A DNA stretch of 12,109 nt from Clostridium sp. CAG:169 (lineage in GTDB: Bacteria; Bacillota; Clostridia; Oscillospirales; Ruminococcaceae). Below the pieces are notes generated by a model, which saw only the letters and a list, made by a program, of their open reading frames with translations, had not been told where the DNA came from and ran no database searches. Shown here piece by piece: positions 1-5,144 of the stretch. Location: assembly GCA_000435195.1 (NCBI GenBank), contig FR880187.1, forward strand, positions 1 through 12,109. The letters run 5' to 3'. Each line of letters begins with the position of its first letter. The stretch's first letter is position 1. The position numbers and the translations under genes are program-made.

Positions 1-464
1 ATGCCCATACCAAAGGTGGTATCGAATACAGCAACGTTTGGTTTGCCTGGGCATACTTTTTCGCAAGCTTCAATACCCATCAGGTTTGCAGGGTTGTGCA
101 GAGGACCCAGGTCGAAGCACTCGCGGATAGCAGCTTTAACATCGTCGTTGACAACGATGGATTTGGTGAACTTTGTGCCGCCGTGGAGTACGCGGTGACC
201 GATTGCGTTGATTTCCTCAACAGAAGCGATAACACCGTGGTCTTTGTCGGTCAGGGCATCCAGAACCAGTTTTACAGCTACGGAATGGTCTGGCATTGGG
301 GTTTCAACAACATAGTTGTCTTTACCTGGAACTTTGTGGGTCAGAACGGAACCTTCGATGCCGATTCTCTCACACAGACCTTTTGTCAGAACGTGCTCGT
401 TCTCCATATCAATCAGCTGATATTTCAGAGAGGAGCTTCCGCAGTTCATTACAAGAATTTTCAT
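1..464 (-). CDS. ackA: Acetate kinase, N-terminal part (cut by window edge)
   Basis: Acetate kinase converts acetyl phosphate and ADP to acetate and ATP in the cytoplasm, the last step of the Pta-AckA pathway. The first 154 residues are visible. The start NCGSSS signature has N7, S10 and S12; the HRVLHGG signature lies at 90-96 with R91; H123 sits in PLHNPAN; and D148 sits in VFDTTF. N7, R91, H123 and D148 have the same numbers as the catalytic residues known from the Methanosarcina enzyme. The ATG at 464 is chosen because GGAGGAATTTGAT precedes it at ideal spacing; an in-frame ATG at 479 would swallow that ribosome binding site. After D148 the sequence runs TTFGMG, where well-studied acetate kinases have AFHQTMP. 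It is divergent from tmcAL. Most of the gene, with the C-terminal lobe, lies outside the window. Confidence 0.96.
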   Translation of the reverse strand, partial: MKILVMNCGSSSLKYQLIDMENEHVLTKGLCERIGIEGSVLTHKVPGKDNYVVETPMPDHSVAVKLVLDALTDKDHGVIASVEEINAIGHRVLHGGTKFTKSIVVNDDVKAAIRECFDLGPLHNPANLMGIEACEKVCPGKPNVAVFDTTFGMG

Positions 465-490
465 ATCAAATTCCTCCATAGTTTTTTAAA

Positions 491-517
491 GCCTTCCACG
501 CAAAAGGGTGGAAAGGC
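491..517 (-). promoter_or_regulatory. Hairpin in the ackA 5' leader
   Basis: Read on the minus strand, GCCTTTCCAC and GTGGAAGGC form a stem of about 9 pairs with one bulged base and a loop of about 8. It lies roughly 15 bases upstream of the ackA ribosome binding site. A TTTAAAAAAC run follows, so it resembles a weak terminator or an mRNA-stabilising stem. Its function is not known from sequence alone. Confidence 0.4.
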
Positions 518-520
518 AGA

Positions 521-549
521 TTGACACTCCTATACACTTACTATATTAT
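521..549 (+). promoter_or_regulatory. Sigma-A promoter for tmcAL
   Basis: TTGACA (521-526) and TATTAT (544-549) are separated by exactly 17 bases. Transcription would start near 556, leaving an untranslated leader of about 145 bases before tmcAL. The leader is AT-rich, with a short CCCG/CGGG stem around 629-642, and no recognisable riboswitch. Confidence 0.7.
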
Positions 550-576
550 TATATCTGAATCAACTTTTCAAGAGAA
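543..576 (-). promoter_or_regulatory. Probable ackA promoter region
   Basis: On the minus strand a perfect TATAAT lies at 553-548, with a poor -35 (TTCTCT, 576-571) 17 bases upstream. An alternative pairing is TTGAAA (571-566), 17 bases, TAATAT (548-543). Either choice overlaps the -10 of the opposing tmcAL promoter. Which one is used cannot be decided here. Confidence 0.4.
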
Positions 577-702
577 AAAGAGCGATTTTTGAGGAAAGCG
601 GGCAATATTTTTTAAAAAACCCGGAAAATCGGGCAAACATCCCCAGAAATCGCCAGAATTTGATAATAAAATGACAAAGAAAAGGGAAGGAGAAGCACAA
701 GA

Positions 703-1914
703 ATGAAAACAGCCGTCATCACAGCAGAATATAATCCCTTTCACAAGGGACACAGGTGGCAGCTTGAGCAGGTGCGAGCGGCAGGAGCCAGCCATGTGGC
801 AGTGGTGATGAGCCCGGACTTTACCCAGAGAGGCACACCCGCCATCTTTCCAAAGCGGCTGCGGGCACAGGCAGCGCTGCAAAACGGAGCGGACCTAGTG
901 CTGGAGCTGCCGGTCTGCTACGCTCTGGCGGGTGCACAGCGTTTTGCTTTTGGTGCGGTGCAGCTGGCGGCTGCAATGGGTTGTGTGGATTTGTTGGCAT
1001 TCGGAGCAGAGGACGCCGACCTTGTGCAACTGCGGCAGGCTTGTACCGCTTTGCAGCAGGAAGAGGTCAACCAGACCATCCGACAGCTGCTGCCATCCGG
1101 TATCACCTTTGCAAAGGCAAGGGAGCGGGCAGTGGCTGCGGTGTATGGGGAGGAAACTGCTCTGCTGCTGCAAAAGCCGAACAACATCCTGGCAATCGAG
1201 TACCTCTGTCAGCTGGAAAAACTGCCGGATGCGCACATCCAGCCGCTGGCGTTGGGACGGATTGGAAACACCCACGACGGGGAGCCGGTGGGAGAATTTG
1301 CCTCGGCGAGCTTTCTGCGCGGTTTGATGCTGGAAGGCAGGTGGGAGCAGGCGCAGCAATATCTGCCGCAGAACGTCTGGCAGCTGTACAGACAAGCGCA
1401 GCAGGATGGACAGCTTGCCGACCTGCAACTGGGAGAGCGGGCGGTGCTATCTGCTTTGAGAAGGATGGAGCAAAAGGAGATGGCGCAGCTTGCCGACCTG
1501 TCGGAGGGTTTGGAGAACCGCCTGTATCGGGCAAGCAGGGAAGCCTGCTCGCTGGAGCAGCTGTATGCAGCGGTCAAAAGCAAGCGCTATCCGCTGGCGC
1601 GGGTGCGCCGCCTGGTGATGAATGCCTTTTTGCAGCTGCCTGCGCAGATGCAGATGCTGCCGCCGCCCTATTTGCGGGTGCTGGGCATGAACGAGCGCGG
1701 TAAGCAGATTTTATCGGCGATGAAGCGGACTGCTTCTTTGCCGGTGTCCACCAGCCTGATGAAGCTGGCGCGCAGCACACAAGCAGCGCGGCAGTGGGCG
1801 CAGGTTGAGGCAGCTGCCTGTGACCAGTACAGCATCTTCTGCCAGCAGATACAGGCATCGGGCAGCGATTGGAGTCTGCCGTTTGTTTCCCTTTTAGGAA
1901 AAGAACGGGAATAG
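703..1914 (+). CDS. tmcAL: tRNA(Met) cytidine acetate ligase TmcAL (YlbM family)
   Basis: TmcAL uses acetate and ATP, through an acetyl-AMP intermediate, to make N4-acetylcytidine at wobble position 34 of elongator tRNA-Met. This is established for Bacillus subtilis TmcAL. The 403-residue length fits the family (about 400-415). The nucleotidyltransferase motif is seen at residues 10-17 (YNPFHKGH, HxGH-like). It is followed by MSPDFTQRGTPAIF near 36-49, NNILAIEYL near 160 and the SASFLR segment near 200. The start is ATG with GGGAAGGAG about 10 bases upstream. The coding sequence is GC-rich, with many CTG, GCG and CAG codons, compared with the ribosomal genes in this window. It is divergent from ackA and ends 6 bases before the end of spmB on the other strand. 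The older annotation name is 'nucleotidyltransferase'. Confidence 0.93.
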   Translation: MKTAVITAEYNPFHKGHRWQLEQVRAAGASHVAVVMSPDFTQRGTPAIFPKRLRAQAALQNGADLVLELPVCYALAGAQRFAFGAVQLAAAMGCVDLLAFGAEDADLVQLRQACTALQQEEVNQTIRQLLPSGITFAKARERAVAAVYGEETALLLQKPNNILAIEYLCQLEKLPDAHIQPLALGRIGNTHDGEPVGEFASASFLRGLMLEGRWEQAQQYLPQNVWQLYRQAQQDGQLADLQLGERAVLSALRRMEQKEMAQLADLSEGLENRLYRASREACSLEQLYAAVKSKRYPLARVRRLVMNAFLQLPAQMQMLPPPYLRVLGMNERGKQILSAMKRTASLPVSTSLMKLARSTQAARQWAQVEAAACDQYSIFCQQIQASGSDWSLPFVSLLGKERE

Positions 1915-1920
1915 CAGGCT

Positions 1921-2442
1921 TTACCCCAACAGCAGACGGACAGCGGCGGCACTGGCAGCAAATCCCATCAGGTCGGCGCATAGAGCGGCAGGAGCGGCAT
2001 AGCGACTGTTTTGGATATTGGAAGCGGAGCAGTAAAGGGCGATGGTGTAGAAGGTGGTTTCGGTAGAACCCATCAGCACACTGGCGACCCTGCCGACAAA
2101 GCTGTCCGGTCCATACTGGGAGAGAATCTGCTGGAAGGCGACCAGAGCGCCGCTGCCGGACAGAGGACGCAGCAAAGCCAGCGGCAAAACCTCCTTAGGG
2201 ATGCCCAATACCTTGGCGGGCGCTTGCAGGGCACGGCAGAGCAGCTGGACAGCACCCGAAGAGGAGAGCGCACCCACCGTCAGGGTCAGCAGCAACAGCG
2301 AAGGGAACATCTCCCACACCACCCGCAGACCGTCCTCCACTCCTTTGGCAAAAGCAGACAGCAGGTCAACACGACGAAGCACCGCCACCAAGAATACCAG
2401 ACAGAGCAGGGCAGGAACGACCAGATTGGAAAAGAAGCTCAT
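1921..2442 (-). CDS. spmB: Spore maturation protein B
   Basis: SpmB acts with SpmA in dehydrating the spore core during endospore formation; the molecular mechanism is not settled. The 173 residues are mostly hydrophobic, with several predicted membrane spans of the nucleoside-recognition/gate type. The family motifs LLRPLSGSGAL (about 90-100) and MGSTETTFYT (about 124-133) are present, and the length matches Bacillus SpmB (about 178). The ATG at 2442 overlaps the spmA stop in ATGA, with GGAGGAAAATGGC just upstream, so the longer open frame reaching 2667 is rejected. It is translationally coupled to spmA. Only 6 bases separate its stop from the tmcAL stop, and I see no terminator hairpin in that space. 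Confidence 0.92.
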   Translation of the reverse strand: MSFFSNLVVPALLCLVFLVAVLRRVDLLSAFAKGVEDGLRVVWEMFPSLLLLTLTVGALSSSGAVQLLCRALQAPAKVLGIPKEVLPLALLRPLSGSGALVAFQQILSQYGPDSFVGRVASVLMGSTETTFYTIALYCSASNIQNSRYAAPAALCADLMGFAASAAAVRLLLG

Positions 2443-3050
2443 GCCATTTTCCTCCTTTTTTGCCTCTGCGGCAAGGCACAGAGAGATGCCATTCCTTTGG
2501 CAGCAGCAATGCCGGTCAAAACCGATAGAACCGAGGAGAGCCAGACAGCGGGCAGAATCTCCATCGGGGAGCCGGAACCGGCTTGCAGGCGCAGCATGGC
2601 AGCGGTGGTGGGAATCAGCTGAAGAGAGGCGGTATTGAGCAGGATGAGCAAGATGCTGTGGTCGCAAGCACAGGTAGGGTCAAGCGTATTTTGCTGCAAC
2701 TGACAAACTCCCTGGATACCAGCAGGAGCAGCGGCAGCGCCTAAACCCAGCAGGTTGGCAGCCAGATTGAAGCAAATGTTTCGAGCTGCCTCCGATTTAG
2801 GGGAAAGACCGGGGAAAAGCAGTGAAATCAGCGGGGAGAATAGACGAGAAAGAGGCTTGAGTAAGCCGGATTGTCGGATAACTTCCATCACTCCGCTCCA
2901 AAAACAGATACCACAGCCAACAGAAACGGTTAATTCCACCGCTTTTTGTGGAGAAGATAGAAGATGGACGCAAACTGTTTCCATGTTTCCGTTGAAAATA
3001 GCTGTAACCAGTGAAAAAGTGAGCAGAAGGACAACCAATTTGGCAAGCAT
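2439..3050 (-). CDS. spmA: Spore maturation protein A
   Basis: SpmA is the partner of SpmB in spore core dehydration, a membrane protein of the mother-cell/forespore programme in spore formers. The protein has 203 residues (Bacillus SpmA about 196). Visible family segments are SGVMEVIRQSGLLKPLSRL (about 52-70), NLAANLLGLG (about 95-104) and LLNTASLQLIPTT (about 137-149). After LGLG this copy has AAAAP where the family usually has NAATP. The start at 3050 is chosen because AAAGGAAG lies 7 bases upstream and the protein then opens with a membrane segment; the frame stays open to 3131 but without a ribosome binding site. It overlaps spmB by 4 bases. No convincing sigma-A, -E or -G promoter was found upstream. 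A TATAAT on this strand at 3146-3141 lacks a good -35. Confidence 0.93.
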   Translation of the reverse strand: MLAKLVVLLLTFSLVTAIFNGNMETVCVHLLSSPQKAVELTVSVGCGICFWSGVMEVIRQSGLLKPLSRLFSPLISLLFPGLSPKSEAARNICFNLAANLLGLGAAAAPAGIQGVCQLQQNTLDPTCACDHSILLILLNTASLQLIPTTAAMLRLQAGSGSPMEILPAVWLSSVLSVLTGIAAAKGMASLCALPQRQKRRKMA

Positions 3051-3065
3051 AAACAGACTTCCTTT

Positions 3066-3103
3066 CGACAAGATTTGACAGGATTCGATACCATGCGACA
3101 AGA
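3066..3103. repeat. Two direct 8-base repeats upstream of spmA
   Basis: CGACAAGA occurs at 3066-3073 and 3096-3103, exactly 30 bases apart. Between them is a third, partial copy (TTGACAG) and an imperfect palindrome GGATTCGATACC (3081-3092). In spmA orientation the second TCTTGTCG sits directly before the ribosome binding site. The spacing of about three helical turns would suit a DNA-binding protein, but chance is possible. Confidence 0.4.
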
Positions 3104-3150
3104 GGCGGAGATTGTTCTTAAAAATTTCCAAAAAATGTAAATTATATTGA

Positions 3151-3179
3151 TTGACATTGTGGAATAAATGGTTTATATT
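3151..3179 (+). promoter_or_regulatory. Sigma-A promoter for the abrB-like gene
   Basis: TTGACA (3151-3156), a 17-base spacer and TATATT (3174-3179) give a near-consensus vegetative promoter. Transcription should start near 3186, about 40 bases before the start codon. It lies in the divergent spacer shared with spmA. Confidence 0.8.
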
Positions 3180-3225
3180 TATCAGTAAAAGGCGAATCTT
3201 GGAATGTAAAGGAAGTGTATGTCAG

Positions 3226-3480
3226 ATGAAGTCGACAGGAATTGTTAGAAAAATCGATGAGCTGGGAAGAATCGTTCTTCCAATCGAATTAAGGCGCACG
3301 ATGAAAATGCAGATTCGGGACGAGGTAGAAATCACAGCGGAAGACGACCGAATTATCCTGAAAAAATATCAGCCGAAGGAGAATGCAAGCTGTATCTTCT
3401 GCTCTTCACAGGAAGGGCTGCGGGCATTTAAGGAACATTGGATCTGCCAAAATTGCATGGCAGAGCTTTTGACAAAGTAA
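3226..3480 (+). CDS. AbrB/SpoVT-type transition-state regulator with Cys-rich tail
   Basis: This is a small DNA-binding regulator with an N-terminal swapped-hairpin AbrB fold (residues 1-47: MKSTGIVRKIDELGRIVLP, then IELRR and the VEITAEDDRIIL strand). AbrB-type proteins act as dimers or tetramers and repress post-exponential genes. The tail carries C56-x2-C59 and C74-x2-C77, a likely zinc-binding ribbon; similar tails are common in clostridial AbrB proteins and absent from Bacillus AbrB. The 84 residues fit the family. The ATG at 3226 has AAAGGAAG about 10 bases upstream. The frame extends to 3151, but that would begin inside the promoter's -35 box. It is divergent from spmA/spmB, which suggests but does not prove a role in their timing. 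Whether it is orthologous to abrB, abh or another paralogue is not clear. Confidence 0.9.
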   Translation: MKSTGIVRKIDELGRIVLPIELRRTMKMQIRDEVEITAEDDRIILKKYQPKENASCIFCSSQEGLRAFKEHWICQNCMAELLTK

Positions 3481-3616
3481 AAAGCGCAGCACAAAATCGT
3501 AAAGTCTGAACAGAAGATCGTCTTTTTAAAGTATGAGGGAATCGGAGTGAATAGAACCGGACCGGTCGGTTTACAATAATTCTGTCTTGAAATCACAAAG
3601 GCAAGGAGATGTTGTA

Positions 3617-3847
3617 ATGATCGATAAACTGGTATTGGCACTGGTAGTCATCGGTGCGTTGAATTGGGGCAGCATAGGGCTTTTCCAATTTGATTTGGTG
3701 GCAGCTGTGTTTGGCGGGCAGGCGGCAATCTTCAGCCGCATTGTCTACACGCTGGTTGCGTTGGCTGGGGTCTGGGCCATTTCCTTTTTCTTCCGTGACA
3801 CGACTGCACACCATCCGACAACAAGGGAACGACATAGTGAAAGATAA
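3617..3847 (+). CDS. DUF378 family small membrane protein
   Basis: The protein has 76 residues with two hydrophobic segments (about 3-20 and 38-60) around a GALNWGSIGLF motif typical of DUF378 (YuzA-like) proteins. The function of the family is unknown; it is predicted to sit in the cytoplasmic membrane. The ATG at 3617 is preceded by AAGGAGA at good spacing, so the in-frame start at 3587 is not used. The C-terminus is short, charged and His/Arg-rich. The 136 bases between abrB and this gene hold a small stem (AACCG at 3555-3559 with CGGTT at 3567-3571) but no clear promoter or strong terminator, so it may be cotranscribed with the abrB-like gene. The stop codon overlaps the first base of the terminator. 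Confidence 0.85.
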   Translation: MIDKLVLALVVIGALNWGSIGLFQFDLVAAVFGGQAAIFSRIVYTLVALAGVWAISFFFRDTTAHHPTTRERHSER

Positions 3848-3881
3848 AAAAGGACCGGAGAAAACTTCTCCGGTCCTTTTT
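3847..3881. terminator. Bidirectional intrinsic terminator
   Basis: A perfect 16-base inverted repeat (arms 3847-3862 and 3866-3881, loop AAC) has a GC core GGACCGGAGAA flanked by A5 and T5. It therefore works as a hairpin plus U-run on both strands. It separates the plus-strand DUF378 gene from the minus-strand DUF3006 gene that converges on it. Confidence 0.95.
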
Positions 3882-3885
3882 GCTG

Positions 3886-4119
3886 TTATTGTTCTTTTCG
3901 CTTGCACAGCATATTTTTGAGTCTGTACATATTGGCGGCGCGGCGGCGCAGGGTCTTGTCGATGTCCACCATGATGGTTCCGTCGTCCTGCACCAGCAGA
4001 ACACTGCCCTCTTCTGCTTCGGGCGGCAGATTTTTTCTGGGCAGGGCATCAAACTGTCCTTCGGGAGTTTCACAGACAACGTATCCTTCTTCAAAACGGT
4101 CGATGATCAATTCTTTCAT
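3886..4119 (-). CDS. DUF3006 domain protein
   Basis: This is a 77-residue acidic/basic cytoplasmic-looking protein with the DUF3006 pattern. It starts with a beta strand (KELIIDRFEEGYVVCE) and continues with EGQFDALPRKNLP, then EGSVLLVQDDGTIMVD and a basic helical end. The function is unknown. Genes of this family are often found beside ComEC-like metallo-beta-lactamase-fold genes, as here, where 20 bases separate them. The start at 4119 is supported by the domain beginning; the ribosome binding site is weak (GGGA). It is the last gene of the ygiQ-MBL-DUF3006 operon and ends 4 bases from the shared terminator. Confidence 0.85.
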   Translation of the reverse strand: MKELIIDRFEEGYVVCETPEGQFDALPRKNLPPEAEEGSVLLVQDDGTIMVDIDKTLRRRAANMYRLKNMLCKRKEQ

Positions 4120-4139
4120 AGATGATTCCCAGCTTTCTA

Positions 4140-5126
4140 TTATGGTTTTTCGGTTCGAACTGAAATGGAGCTTCCATCACTGGTAAAGGTGATGTTGCCG
4201 GACAGGTCGGTCCGATAGTATTCTACATCCATCTGCTCAAGCTTCTGGATGGTTTCCTTGTGTGGGTGGTTGTACTTGTTGCCCTTGCCGCAGGAGATGG
4301 AGGCATATTCGGGAGTGACAGCATCCAGATACTCCTGGGTAGAAGAGGTGGAGCTGCCATGATGACCCATCGTCATCATATCACAGTCCAGGTCGGCTCC
4401 GCTTTGCAGCAGCAGCTTTTCCATCTCCTTTTCCTGGTCGCCGTTAAAGAGGAAGGAGGTTTCTCCAAAGTCCAGTCGGCTGACGACCGAGCCGTTGTTC
4501 TTGCTGTCAATCTCTTCGGTGACCGGACCCAGCACCGACAGCACCGCACCGCTGCCAAGGTCGAGCGTATCCCCTGCGCGCAGCAGCGACAGGTCCAGGT
4601 TTTTCTGCTCGATGACATCCAGCAGGTCCTCGTAGGTTTTGGTGGTTGGAATCAGCTTGTCCGGCAGATAGCCGAAGAAGACTCCGTCGGTGACCTCGAT
4701 GTTTTGCAGCACCGTGTCCATGCCGCCGATGTGGTCGGCATCGGGATGGGTGGCGATGACATAGTCCAGTTTTTCCAGACCCAGCTGGTCTAAAAATTCC
4801 AGCACTTCGTCGCCTTTGTCATTTTCACCGGCGTCGATGAGCAGCGAGCTTTGGTCGGTGGTGACCAGGATGCTTTCACCCTGACCGACATCGATGATAT
4901 AGACCTTGACCTGACCGCTGACCGGCAGCGAGGGTGTGGGACCGGTCGGACCGCCGTAGAGGATGCGGTCGATGAAATCCATCGCCTGCTGTGCAAAGGA
5001 AGTGTCAATGCCAATCAGGTCGCCGCCGAAGGTAAAAATGCTCAATACAACAGCGATGACAGCAAAGACGGTGACTGCCCATTTGGGAAGGGCGGGATTG
5101 GTTTTCTTTTTGCGTCGTTTTGCCAT
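4140..5126 (-). CDS. Membrane-anchored ComEC/Rec2-like MBL-fold hydrolase
   Basis: The 328-residue protein has a basic N-terminus (KRRKKK), one membrane segment (about 15-35), a Gly/Pro linker and a metallo-beta-lactamase domain facing outward by the positive-inside rule. Metal-site motifs are IIDVGQGES (77-85), THPDADHIGG (126-135, H127/D129/D131/H132), FNGD (227-230), GHHGS (254-258) and YNHPH (285-289). The HxDxDH form and GHHGS are typical of the soluble domain of ComEC, proposed to degrade one DNA strand during uptake. The ComEC channel and competence regions are absent, so this is a standalone hydrolase. The substrate is unknown: nucleic acid or another phosphodiester are both possible. 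A strong ribosome binding site (GGAGGT, 5 bases before ATG) sits in the 18-base gap after the upstream radical SAM gene. Confidence 0.9.
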   Translation of the reverse strand: MAKRRKKKTNPALPKWAVTVFAVIAVVLSIFTFGGDLIGIDTSFAQQAMDFIDRILYGGPTGPTPSLPVSGQVKVYIIDVGQGESILVTTDQSSLLIDAGENDKGDEVLEFLDQLGLEKLDYVIATHPDADHIGGMDTVLQNIEVTDGVFFGYLPDKLIPTTKTYEDLLDVIEQKNLDLSLLRAGDTLDLGSGAVLSVLGPVTEEIDSKNNGSVVSRLDFGETSFLFNGDQEKEMEKLLLQSGADLDCDMMTMGHHGSSTSSTQEYLDAVTPEYASISCGKGNKYNHPHKETIQKLEQMDVEYYRTDLSGNITFTSDGSSISVRTEKP

Positions 5127-5144
5127 GGTGACCTCCGTGAAAGA

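Noticed and set aside
2443..2667. A longer SpmB reaching back into spmA
   Set aside because: The extra residues are spmA read in another frame; the overlapping ATGA start with GGAGG fits the family length.
3151..3225. A 25-codon N-terminal extension of the AbrB-like gene
   Set aside because: It would start at the TTG of the promoter's -35 box, and the AbrB fold begins at the ATG at 3226 with a ribosome binding site.
3555..3577. A terminator or promoter between the abrB-like gene and DUF378
   Set aside because: The AACCG/CGGTT stem has no U-run, and the nearby TACAAT has no acceptable -35.
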